Below, piece by piece: positions 25,862-33,806 of a DNA stretch of 37,936 nucleotides. The notes beneath the pieces were generated by a model. The model worked only from the letters and a program-made list of their open reading frames with translations, was not told the DNA's origin and searched no databases. A program made the translations under genes and the position numbers. Each line of letters starts with the position of its first letter. The stretch's first letter is position 1. This DNA is from Jeotgalicoccus marinus DSM 19772 (GTDB lineage Bacteria > Bacillota > Bacilli > Staphylococcales > Salinicoccaceae): the NCBI RefSeq assembly GCF_000425825.1, contig NZ_AUEE01000016.1, positions 1 through 37,936 on the forward strand. The letters run 5' to 3'.

Positions 25862-26368
25862 ATGAAAAAATATTTAATGCCAGTTTTGATGGGCGTAATC
25901 TTTATTTTAACAGGTTGTAGTGATGACTCAGCATCGAACGAATCAAATATTAAAGAAATGGTTTCGGAATTAAGCGCTAGTAATATTGTAGAATCAGCAT
26001 CTATAAATGATAAAACACTTATTGTTAAAGATAGTGGAGATGAGAATGTCTATACTTTGCCTGACGATGAATTTTTTGTATCTATTGCACCATACATCTC
26101 ATATACACATCCTTGTGAATTTCATAGCTTAACAGGTTGTCAGGGAGAGCTGATGAATGAAGAGATGGATGTAAAAATTACAGATGAAGATGGAGAAGTT
26201 CACGTTGATGAGAAGTTGACTACCCTTGAGAATGGTTTCTTGGATTTTTGGCTGCCAAGAGATAAAAATTACTCTTTAGAAATTAATTATGATGGAAAAA
26301 AAGTTGAATCTAATTTTTCAACTTTTGAGAATGACAGCACCTGTCTGACAGATTTACAGCTTAAATAA
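25862..26368 (+). CDS. cueP: CueP-family copper-binding lipoprotein
   Basis: The 168-residue product has a lipoprotein signal ending LTGCS, a short acidic linker, then a CueP domain: LPDDEFFVSIAPYI, THPCEFHSLTGCQGEL and a C-terminal cysteine in DSTCLTDL. The block PC-x-FHSLTGCQGE is the copper site of CueP, known in Salmonella as a periplasmic copper store. Start at 25862 is set by AAGGAGG. The three conserved cysteines need reduction, which explains the upstream resA-like and ccdA genes. A terminator follows, so the three genes form one unit. Confidence 0.88.
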   Translation: MKKYLMPVLMGVIFILTGCSDDSASNESNIKEMVSELSASNIVESASINDKTLIVKDSGDENVYTLPDDEFFVSIAPYISYTHPCEFHSLTGCQGELMNEEMDVKITDEDGEVHVDEKLTTLENGFLDFWLPRDKNYSLEINYDGKKVESNFSTFENDSTCLTDLQLK

Positions 26369-26375
26369 TATTATT

Positions 26376-26423
26376 AAATGCAGATTACCCAATGCTATTT
26401 AGTGTCGTGGAATCTGCATTTTT
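26376..26423 (+). terminator. Terminator after cueP
   Basis: AAATGCAGATT and AATCTGCATTT pair perfectly over 11 bp around a 24-base loop, followed by TTT. Confidence 0.75.
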
Positions 26424-26539
26424 AATTCAATGTTAAATCTCAGAGTAGCAGTTAATTTATTTTTACTTAGTTTTTAAATACATGTAGTGGATAGTTTCTG
26501 CACATATATTTTTTATAATAAACTTAGTAAATTAACAGC

Positions 26540-26595
26540 TTGACAAATAACGATTACAGACGTAAACTTAAGTTAATAAATCGATTACAGTTGTA
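26540..26595 (+). promoter_or_regulatory. copB promoter with two cop boxes
   Basis: TTGACA (26540-26545), 17-bp spacer, TAAACT (26563-26568). A near-consensus cop box TACAGACGTA (26555-26564) overlaps the -10, and a perfect one TACAGTTGTA (26586-26595) lies just downstream, 31 bp apart. TACANNTGTA is the CopY operator, so copper-free CopY should block this promoter. A second TATAAT (26603-26608) is too close to the start codon to be convincing. Confidence 0.85.
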
Positions 26596-26623
26596 GTCGT
26601 ATTATAATGTAGGAGGGGAAAAA

Positions 26624-28672
26624 ATGAATAAAGAAGGTAATCATAATCATGCTGAGCATGAAGAAAATCATCATAACCATGAGGAGAGCCACGAATCCCA
26701 TAATCATAGCGGACACGATCATCATGCGCATATGGTGACAGATTTTCGTAATAAATTCTTCATTATCCTGATATTCACAATTCCAATTGTACTTCTATCT
26801 CCGATGATTCAAAATTTCATAGGTGTGGATTGGCAATTTACTGGAGATAGTTATATTGTGGCAGCGTTGGCCACGTTCGTTTATTTCTACGGGGGTTGGC
26901 CATTCATTAAGGGCGCTTACGATGAATTGAAAAACAAAGAACCAGGCATGATGACATTAATAGCAATGGCGATTTCTGTCGCTTACTTCTATAGTATGGC
27001 AGTTGTTTTTGGATTCAATGGGGAAGAAATTTTCTGGGAGCTGGCAACTCTTGTATTAATCATGCTTCTGGGACATTGGATTGAAATGCGAGCTATTAAC
27101 AATGCTTCCAAGGCTCTGGAATCCCTCGCATCATTAATGCCTGATACGGCAAACCGTATCACTGAAAATGGTGAAACAGAAGAAGTTCAGATTGATGATA
27201 TTAAAGCGGGTGATTTACTATTAGTAAAACCCGGAGAAAAAATGCCGCTGGATGGTAAAATCGTTAAAGGAAAGTCGCAAGTTGATGAATCAATGTTAAC
27301 GGGTGAATCTGTTCCAGTTGGAAAATCCGTTGATGACAAGGTCATTGGAGGTTCAATAAACAGAGAAGGTTCTCTCACTATTGAAGTGGAGAAACTGATG
27401 AATGAATCTTATCTGACACAAGTTATAGATATGGTTAGAGAATCACAACGTACTAAATCGAAAACTCAGGATGTAACTAATAAAGCAGCTAAATGGTTAT
27501 TCTATATCGCTTTAGCTGCCGGTATCATCACATTTATCGTTTGGATAAGTATTGGAGCAACTATAGATACTGCTATCATGAGATTGGTAACAGTTTTGGT
27601 TATTGCTTGTCCTCATGCTTTAGGTCTGGCAGCACCGTTGGTTATTTCAGTATCTACATCACTTGCTGCAAAGCACGGTTTGTTAATTCGAAAACGTCCA
27701 CAGTTTGAAAAGGCTCGTAAAATTAACGCTGTGATCTTCGATAAGACGGGTACTTTGACTGAGGGTAAATTTGGTGTTACAGATATACAGACTTTCAATA
27801 ATATTGACGAAAATATCCTTTTAAGTTATGCAGCAACAATAGAAAATGACTCGGAACACCCTATTGCGAGAGGTATACTCAATGAAGCCAAGTTAAAAGA
27901 ACTTGAATTGCTTGAAATGTCAAATTTCAATTCAATTACTGGTGTAGGAATTGAAGGGACGATTGATGATAAACAAGTCAAAGTAGTGAGTCCGGGATAT
28001 GTACGTAAACAAAAAATAGATTTTGACGATAAGAACTTTAATAAATGGTCAGAACAAGGTAAGACGGTAGTTTTTCTTTTGGTAAACGAAGAATTAGCAG
28101 GTGCCATTGCACTGGCAGATAAGATTAAGGAAAGTTCTAAGCAGACAATAGAACAGCTGCATAAGAGAAATATTAAAGCTATAATGTTGACCGGAGATAA
28201 CCAAAAAGTCGCAAATTATGTCGCAGAACAAATTGGGATTGATGAAGTCTATGCTGAAGTAATGCCCAATGAGAAAGCAGATAAAGTGACAGAAATCCAA
28301 GAACGTGGTTTGGTTGTTGCAATGACAGGTGACGGAATCAATGACGCACCGGCATTGACTAAAGCAGATGTTGGTATCGCAGTGGGTGCAGGCACAGATA
28401 TCGCGATGGATAGTGCAGACATCGTTCTCGTTGACAGTAATCCGAAAGATATTCTTGCAATATTCAGCCTATCTAAAAAAACATATAATAAACTGGTACA
28501 GAATCTGATTTGGGCAACCGGATATAACGTGATTGCTCTCCCATTGGCAGCAGGAGTACTGGCGCCTTGGGGGATAATACTCAGTCCGGCTGTAGGTGCG
28601 ATTTTGATGAGTCTCAGTACAATCATCGTTGCAATCAATGCGCAGTTACTTCATAGATTTGAAGTAGAATAA
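26624..28672 (+). CDS. copB: CopB-type copper-exporting P1B ATPase
   Basis: The 682-residue pump has a histidine-rich N-terminus (HNHAEHEENHHNHEE..., about 15 His in the first 37 residues) in place of HMA domains. The CPH transport motif is in VIACPHALGLA, the phosphorylation site in [19 protein letters not shown] and MTGDGINDAPAL complete the core. CPH plus the His-rich tail define the CopB branch, which exports copper. Strong AGGAGGGG precedes the ATG. Two CopY boxes precede it and copY lies downstream, separated by a hairpin that may partly terminate transcription. Confidence 0.96.
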   Translation: MNKEGNHNHAEHEENHHNHEESHESHNHSGHDHHAHMVTDFRNKFFIILIFTIPIVLLSPMIQNFIGVDWQFTGDSYIVAALATFVYFYGGWPFIKGAYDELKNKEPGMMTLIAMAISVAYFYSMAVVFGFNGEEIFWELATLVLIMLLGHWIEMRAINNASKALESLASLMPDTANRITENGETEEVQIDDIKAGDLLLVKPGEKMPLDGKIVKGKSQVDESMLTGESVPVGKSVDDKVIGGSINREGSLTIEVEKLMNESYLTQVIDMVRESQRTKSKTQDVTNKAAKWLFYIALAAGIITFIVWISIGATIDTAIMRLVTVLVIACPHALGLAAPLVISVSTSLAAKHGLLIRKRPQFEKARKINAVIFDKTGTLTEGKFGVTDIQTFNNIDENILLSYAATIENDSEHPIARGILNEAKLKELELLEMSNFNSITGVGIEGTIDDKQVKVVSPGYVRKQKIDFDDKNFNKWSEQGKTVVFLLVNEELAGAIALADKIKESSKQTIEQLHKRNIKAIMLTGDNQKVANYVAEQIGIDEVYAEVMPNEKADKVTEIQERGLVVAMTGDGINDAPALTKADVGIAVGAGTDIAMDSADIVLVDSNPKDILAIFSLSKKTYNKLVQNLIWATGYNVIALPLAAGVLAPWGIILSPAVGAILMSLSTIIVAINAQLLHRFEVE

Positions 28673-28675
28673 AAT

Positions 28676-28714
28676 AAATGCCGACAAATCCTTACTTAAG
28701 GATAGTCGGTATTT
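28676..28714 (+). terminator. Terminator-like hairpin between copB and copY
   Basis: AAATGCCGAC and GTCGGTATTT with an inner ATCCTT/AAGGAT stem, followed by TAATTC; the T-tract is short, so read-through into copY is likely. Confidence 0.65.
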
Positions 28715-28780
28715 TAATTCTTTACTGTATGAAATATGAAAGACATCTTAAAAATACTTGAAAAAATTAGAGGTGAAAAT

Positions 28781-29212
28781 ATGACCAAAGCAATTGATTC
28801 AAATATCACAGATTCCGAATGGGAAGTGATGCGGGTCGTTTGGGCACAAAACAAAACTACGAGTAAAGATATTAGAGATATTATAGAAAATAAAAAGAAT
28901 TGGAAACCGGCCACGACCAAAACACTTATTGGGAGACTTGTTGATAAAGGTGTATTAAACACAGAAAAGGACGGCAACAAATACATTTATTCAACTAATT
29001 TAAAAGAAAGTGACTTTCTCAAAAGTATACTTGAACAAACTTTCGATAATATATGTAATAAAGACATTGGAAAAATTATTGCAGATTTAATTTCAAAATC
29101 AACATTAAGCTATATAGATATAGAAGAGTTGGAAAAAGTGTTAGAGATGAAAAAAGAGGATGCAGTTGACGCAGTGCCATGCAATTGTGTTCCAGGTCAA
29201 TGTAATTGTTAA
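28781..29212 (+). CDS. copY: CopY-family copper-responsive repressor
   Basis: The 143-residue product belongs to the BlaI/CopY winged-helix family: ITDSEWEVMRVVWAQ at the N-terminus, WKPATTKTLIGRLVDKG for DNA recognition, and the C-terminal metal site CNCVPGQCNC (CxCx4CxC), diagnostic for CopY. Cu(I) replacing Zn(II) at this site releases DNA. The start at 28781 fits GAGGTGA; an in-frame ATG at 28736 lacks a ribosome site. Boxes in front of copB are its expected targets; none is visible in front of copY itself. Confidence 0.94.
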   Translation: MTKAIDSNITDSEWEVMRVVWAQNKTTSKDIRDIIENKKNWKPATTKTLIGRLVDKGVLNTEKDGNKYIYSTNLKESDFLKSILEQTFDNICNKDIGKIIADLISKSTLSYIDIEELEKVLEMKKEDAVDAVPCNCVPGQCNC

Positions 29213-29283
29213 TCAGCAGTAGACAAAATTAATAAATTAAGACAGATAATTGATTTGTTAAATAAAAAATGAAAAAGGGTAAA

Positions 29284-29300
29284 ATACCTACCATGGGTAT
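29284..29300. promoter_or_regulatory. CsoR-like operator upstream of copZ
   Basis: ATACCTACCATGGGTAT is a near-palindrome of the kind bound by the copper sensor CsoR in Gram-positive bacteria (ATACC...GGGTAT). It lies 52 bp before copZ, overlapping where a -35/-10 pair would be. No csoR gene is in the window; a host-encoded CsoR would be needed. Confidence 0.5.
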
Positions 29301-29351
29301 ATTGAAACTTTCGTATAAAATAATATAATAAAATTTTAAGGAGAAATTTAT

Positions 29352-29603
29352 ATGTCAAAAGTAACACTTAATGTAGAAGGTATGTCATGTAGGGCTTGCG
29401 TTAATAAAGTCGAAGAGAGCGTCGGTCAATTAAATGGCGTTGAATCAGTTAAAGTTCAAATTCCTGAAGGTAAAGTAGATGTAACATTTAATGACAGTAC
29501 AATTAATTTGGCAGACATCAAAGGTGCTATTCAAAATACCGGCTACGAGATTAAAGAGGATATTGATAAAGAAGATGGTTCTGCGTGTTCATGCTGCAGC
29601 TAG
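29352..29603 (+). CDS. copZ: CopZ-type copper chaperone
   Basis: The 83-residue product is a heavy-metal-associated domain: VEGMSCRACVNKVEESV with the GMxCxxC copper site, then the ferredoxin-like fold (VKVQIPEGKVDVTF, GAIQNTGYEI). An unusual acidic tail ends in CSCCS, adding three cysteines beyond the usual ~68-residue chaperone. Extra cysteines may hold further Cu(I) or help transfer. AAGGAG lies upstream. It follows copY by 139 bp, with its own putative operator between. Confidence 0.92.
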   Translation: MSKVTLNVEGMSCRACVNKVEESVGQLNGVESVKVQIPEGKVDVTFNDSTINLADIKGAIQNTGYEIKEDIDKEDGSACSCCS

Positions 29604-29690
29604 TTAATGACAAAAGATTTTAAGAATTTAGAGTATCATTTTTTTATGTCATATTGATTCTATATAATAATTGTAGAAAGAGACCAAGAT

Positions 29691-29733
29691 AAAAAATCCG
29701 GCAAATCTTAATTCAAGATTTGCCGGATTTTTT
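29691..29733. terminator. Bidirectional terminator between copZ and the DUF1541 lipoprotein
   Basis: A 19-bp perfect stem (AAAAAATCCGGCAAATCTT and its complement) with a 5-base loop between two convergent genes; T-tracts on both strands. Confidence 0.95.
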
Positions 29734-29782
29734 CTTTGTAATCAGGAATCCATGCTTTTATCCTATATTACTATTCACTAAT

Positions 29783-30406
29783 TTATTCCACAGGTGCCAG
29801 TTCACTTTCTGTAACCCACTTATGATTCTGAACTTCTTCTTCAGTATCTATTGTAACGAAATCCACCATATAGACAGTGGTCTCTTCAGCAGAATCAATC
29901 GTAGCCGTTGCACCTTCCATGCCTTCCATGTGTGATGCATTCATTACTGCTTCATCGCCTGGTTCTAATGGGGCTTCTCCCGGTTCTTCCAATTCTTCAT
30001 GAATGACCCATTTATGATCTTCTACCAGTTCTTCGCCGTTCGTCGGTGTGTATGAGACAGTATAGACAGTGGTGTCAAAAGCACCGGAAATTGTTGCTTC
30101 AGCACCATCCATACCTTGCATGTGTTCTGCTTCAATAATCGCTTGACTTCCAACTGCATAAGTTGGATTTTCTGCTTCTTTCAAGTCTTCAGGTACTTCA
30201 CCGGAACTGGACATCTCATCAGCTGAATGTTCCATATGACCTCCGGAATCTGATTCCATGTCCATTTCCTCCTCAGATCTGGACTCTGTTTCAGTGCTTT
30301 GGCTTTCTTCATCTTCATTAGGCTGAGTTTCCCCATTACCACAGGCAGCCATTAAAAATACAGCGAATATGGAAAGAAGCCCTAATAATATTTTGTTTTT
30401 AACCAT
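29783..30406 (-). CDS. copL: DUF1541 (YdhK/CopL-type) copper-associated lipoprotein
   Basis: The 207-residue product has a lipoprotein signal ending LMAACG, then an acidic Ser/Glu/Met-rich linker with MDMESDSGGHMEH, and two tandem copies of the DUF1541 domain. Each copy has the order EAEHMQGMDGAEATI-type, TTVYTVSY-type and DHKWVIHEEL-type blocks. Staphylococcal CopL of copper-resistance islands is a surface copper-binding lipoprotein of this type; the symbol rests on that likeness. Start at 30406 follows GGAGGG; an in-frame ATG at 30451 lacks a site. It is convergent with copZ. Confidence 0.85.
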   Translation of the reverse strand: MVKNKILLGLLSIFAVFLMAACGNGETQPNEDEESQSTETESRSEEEMDMESDSGGHMEHSADEMSSSGEVPEDLKEAENPTYAVGSQAIIEAEHMQGMDGAEATISGAFDTTVYTVSYTPTNGEELVEDHKWVIHEELEEPGEAPLEPGDEAVMNASHMEGMEGATATIDSAEETTVYMVDFVTIDTEEEVQNHKWVTESELAPVE

Positions 30407-30640
30407 GTATATACCCTCCATTTTATTAGTTCTACTGATAACTCTACCCATAACTTTTGCAGTTTACGTGCAGATTCAATGAAAAATAAATGTATTTAAT
30501 CAAGAATAATATTACCGACTCGACATATTGGATTTCAATTTAAAGGTTTATTAACCGTGGATGATATCTCAGCGCTTCCTTCAAATCTGCACGAAAAATC
30601 GATATTTAAATAATAAAATGTATAAAGAGAGTAGCGAATC

Positions 30641-30990
30641 ATGATACCAAGAAAATTAATAATTAATACTATAATATTATCATCTATATTTTTAGCGGGA
30701 TGCGGTAAAATCACTCATGTAACTTCGAGTTACCCTTTAAATTTAAAAAGTTTTGACGGTCAGGTGTTATACTTAGTCATACATTTTTCAGACTAAAACT
30801 TCGTTGCAGCTGCTACCTCTGCTAGATTATTTTTATCGAAAGATACTGGAGATGAAAGATGATGGTATTTTGTATGTTGCAATCAATCCACAGAACGAAG
30901 ATGAGTTAGCAATCTAGACTATAAGCAGAAATAGTTATGTGTCTAATGACGGCTCATAAGAACAGTGGAAGAAAATTTTAGTTGTGGGCA
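30641..30990 (+). pseudogene. Decayed lipoprotein gene (SCO/thioredoxin-like?)
   Basis: A clear lipoprotein start (MIPRKLIINTIILSS, then IFLAGCG) reads to NLKSFDGQVLYLVIHFSD and stops at TAA after 51 codons. Beyond it, in other frames, FVAAATSARLFLSK and KDDGILYVAINPQNEDELAI continue an apparent protein with frameshifts and stops. The order (lipobox, short linker, LKSFDGQ..LYLVIHF, then YVAINPQNEDE) recalls SCO/SenC copper chaperones or TlpA-type proteins, but the CXXXC is not recognisable. Position between copper genes fits a copper role. Confidence 0.45.
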
Positions 30991-31113
30991 AAGTAAAATA
31001 AGCTGAATTATTCATAATAAAAATACTACTTTTCTATATAATATGACTAATGAACAAAATGATAAGATGATCTATTACGATTTATGCTGTTGCAGAAAAC
31101 TGAGGAGGCTTTT

Positions 31114-32502
31114 ATGTTCAATAAATTAGCTTTAAAAATCGGACTTTTGTTTTTTCTGGTGATTCTTATTATTGAAATCATATTATTCTATATCCTATAT
31201 ACAAATCTGGTCGCTGATCGTGTGGAGGAAGTGATGGGGGATTTATTGGCCCGGGGGAATACACACAGAGACGTATTGGAAGAAAACTATACAACCACGA
31301 CATTGGAACATGTTGCGATTATGGAGTCAGAATCAGATTTTATTGTGGTGATAACAGATGAGAATGGAGAGATAATCACCAATTCTGATCCGGTTGAACC
31401 AGAAATGATAACTGTTATTGAACATACTGATTATGGTGAAATACCACAAGAAGGAGTTATCCTGAAATCAAATTGGTCAGAAGAAAAATATGTCTCTACA
31501 GACAGCCCCCTAACTTTTAACGAAACTCATAGCGGGCATGTTTTTATGTTTGCTGAAAGTGATAGCATCGAACGGATTATTGATCATCTCAGCCATAAGT
31601 TTTGGCTTGTGGGTCTATTGACTTTACTTCTGACTGTTATAACGGTGTTTATTCTTTCCAGAGTTATTACCCAACCGGTATTGAGGATGAAAAAAGCGAC
31701 AGAACAATTAGGTAGAGGCAATCATAACGTGGAATTGTATACACATCGAAAAGATGAGCTTGGAGATTTGGCGACTTCGATTACTTTGCTGTCGCAAGAT
31801 CTGGAACGTTTAAAAAACGAGAGAAATGAATTTTTAGGGAGTATATCGCATGAGCTACGAACACCTTTAACCTATATGAAAGGGTATACGGATATTATTA
31901 GCAGAAAAGAAATATCCACGACGGACAGGAATAGATACATTAAAATCATTCAGGAAGAAACAGAGCATTTAGCAGACCTGATAAAAAATCTGTTTGAATT
32001 AGCTAAAATCGATCATAATGAATTTGCCATCACAAAAGAGAGGGTAGTATTTAGCGCTTTGATTGAGACGGTTTTAGCACGAATCTATCCAGCGCTCAAT
32101 GAAAAAAAGATAGAGCTTTTCTTTCATTGTCCGGACAACTTGGTTGTTATGGCAGATCCCGAAAGAATTCAACAAGTTATATTGAATATATTAGATAATG
32201 CAATAAAGTATACTCCCGAGAAAGGTCATATCACAATGGAAGTGATTCAAAATAAAAATGAAATTTTAACAACTATTTCAGATACAGGAGAAGGAATCCC
32301 AGAAGAAGATATACCCTTTATATACGATCGACTGTATCGTTCTGAAAAGTCTAGATCCCGGGTAAGCGGAGGGTCTGGTCTCGGGCTGACAATCGCTAAA
32401 GAAATTGTGGCGTTGCATGGTGGCGAGATTGGAGTAGAAAGTACACTCGGCAAGGGGACTGTTTTCGTCATATCTTTAAAGAAGGAGAATGTAAATGAAT
32501 AA
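31114..32502 (+). CDS. Sensor histidine kinase of the copper island
   Basis: The 462-residue kinase has a first membrane helix (LLFFLVILIIEIILFYILY), an extracytoplasmic sensor of about 130 residues, a second helix (LVGLLTLLLTVITVFIL), a HAMP domain, and the dimerisation/phosphoacceptor motif FLGSISHELRTPLTY. The N box (NILDNAIKYT), G1 (DTGEGIPEED) and G2 (GSGLGLTIAKEIV) follow. GAGGAGG sets the start at 31114. The gene precedes and overlaps its response regulator by 8 bp. Copper or cell-envelope stress is the likely signal given the neighbours; the sensor domain shows no obvious Met/His cluster, so the ligand is unproven. Confidence 0.92.
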   Translation: MFNKLALKIGLLFFLVILIIEIILFYILYTNLVADRVEEVMGDLLARGNTHRDVLEENYTTTTLEHVAIMESESDFIVVITDENGEIITNSDPVEPEMITVIEHTDYGEIPQEGVILKSNWSEEKYVSTDSPLTFNETHSGHVFMFAESDSIERIIDHLSHKFWLVGLLTLLLTVITVFILSRVITQPVLRMKKATEQLGRGNHNVELYTHRKDELGDLATSITLLSQDLERLKNERNEFLGSISHELRTPLTYMKGYTDIISRKEISTTDRNRYIKIIQEETEHLADLIKNLFELAKIDHNEFAITKERVVFSALIETVLARIYPALNEKKIELFFHCPDNLVVMADPERIQQVILNILDNAIKYTPEKGHITMEVIQNKNEILTTISDTGEGIPEEDIPFIYDRLYRSEKSRSRVSGGSGLGLTIAKEIVALHGGEIGVESTLGKGTVFVISLKKENVNE

Positions 32503-33166
32503 AGTGCTGTTAATCGATGATGAAGAGAGAATGCTCGAACTGTTGACATTATACTTGAAACCTTACCCTTATTTTTGTCGAAAAGCAGTAGGTGCAAAAG
32601 CAGGGCTTAAGTTTGTTAAAGAAGAGAAGTTTGATCTTATTCTACTGGATATCATGATGCCTGAAATGAATGGATGGGAAGTATGCAGAGAAATACGGCA
32701 ATACTCAGATGTACCTATTATCATGGTGACTGCACGTGAGCAGAAAGAAGATATTGTAAAAGGACTCAAGCTGGGTGCAGATGACTATATCACAAAACCT
32801 TTTAATGAAGAAGAATTGGTTGCAAGAATGGATGCATTACTAAGAAGAACAAGACCTGTCAACCGGATTGAAGTCGAAAGACTGTTATGGGACGAAGATC
32901 AATTTGAACTATCCTATAAAAAACAGCTTGTAAAATTAACACCAAAAGAATTTGCAATCATTGGATTACTCATGAAAAATCCAGGAAGGGTATTTTCTAG
33001 AAATCAATTGATTGATTTAGTGTGGGGCATGCATTCTGAAACGGAAGGACGTACTGTGGATTCCCATGTTAGAAATATGCGGGAAAAAATTCGGGAAGTC
33101 GGCTTTCCTATCGATGATTACTTTCACACGGTGTGGGGCGTTGGTTACAAATGGATTAAAAATTAA
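32495..33166 (+). CDS. OmpR-family response regulator
   Basis: The 223-residue regulator has a receiver domain with acidic pocket (LLIDDEER), phosphoacceptor Asp in LILLDIMMPEMNGWE, Thr in IIMVTARE and Lys in DYITKPFNEEE. A C-terminal winged helix follows (KLTPKEFAIIGLL, RTVDSHVRNMREKI, VWGVGYKW). It overlaps the kinase gene by 8 bp, so both are translated together. Likely targets are the lipoprotein, oxidase and storage genes nearby, which lack CopY boxes. Terminator follows at 33222. Confidence 0.94.
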   Translation: MNKVLLIDDEERMLELLTLYLKPYPYFCRKAVGAKAGLKFVKEEKFDLILLDIMMPEMNGWEVCREIRQYSDVPIIMVTAREQKEDIVKGLKLGADDYITKPFNEEELVARMDALLRRTRPVNRIEVERLLWDEDQFELSYKKQLVKLTPKEFAIIGLLMKNPGRVFSRNQLIDLVWGMHSETEGRTVDSHVRNMREKIREVGFPIDDYFHTVWGVGYKWIKN

Positions 33167-33221
33167 AAAACACTTTCAATATTAGAACGTTAGACTGATT
33201 GCTTTTGTTCTATTAATAAGA

Positions 33222-33261
33222 AACGCCATGCCAGAATTATTATCTGACATGGCGTTTTTTC
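33222..33261. terminator. Terminator between the response regulator and the Csp-like gene
   Basis: AACGCCATG and CATGGCGTT arms with an inner CAGA/TCTG pair, followed by TTTTTT on the + strand; the genes on either side converge. Confidence 0.88.
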
Positions 33262-33276
33262 TATATAAGTTTTATT

Positions 33277-33603
33277 TTAAGCGATTTCCTTACAAGCTTC
33301 TGCACATTTAAAGCACGCTTCTGCACATCTCTGACAGTGTTCGTGGTCGTGTTTCTGACATTCATTTCCGCAAGCTTCGCAAATTTTGGCGCATACTGCT
33401 GCTAAATCAGAAGCAAATGGTGTACCTCTCATTAATGCTTGTTCCAGAAATGCACAGATATCTGCACATTCACGGTCCAGACGGATGCATTCCGCCATCA
33501 TATTTACGTCCTCTTCTCTCAAACACGCATCGTAGCAGTGGTTACAGGCTTCCATACATTCATGTAACGTCTGAATCAGTTGTTGGTGTTGTTCATGAGC
33601 CAT
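33277..33603 (-). CDS. Cys-rich four-helix copper-storage-like protein (Csp3/YhjQ type)
   Basis: The 108-residue product has 16 cysteines in CxxxC and CxxC spacing (HECMEACNHCYDAC, AECIRLDRECADIC, AAVCAKICEACGNEC, CQRCAEACFKCAEAC) on four predicted helices. This matches cytosolic copper-storage proteins (Csp3, DUF326), in which cysteines lining the bundle core bind many Cu(I) ions; there is no export signal, as for Csp3. GGAGGT lies upstream. Within the copper island it is probably a cytosolic buffer complementing CopZ. Confidence 0.9.
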   Translation of the reverse strand: MAHEQHQQLIQTLHECMEACNHCYDACLREEDVNMMAECIRLDRECADICAFLEQALMRGTPFASDLAAVCAKICEACGNECQKHDHEHCQRCAEACFKCAEACKEIA

Positions 33604-33806
33604 TGTAAATACCTCCTATAGATTTAAATACGCTTGCATTAATTGAATTCCCATCCATTTCGCATATAAACCGATATTGGTAAACTCCATAGAAAATGCA
33701 CATAATTTTAATGATGATTGTCCTTCTCCACTTATTCAATAATGTAATTCGCCTAGAAAAATCAAAAAATAGTTCCTTTTTTATTATTAGATTGAAGATT
33801 TGGATC

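Noticed and set aside
21485..28638. Long antisense ORFs inside cadA and copB
   Set aside because: They mirror conserved ATPase codons, show Ser/Thr/Ile-rich shadow composition and lack start signals.
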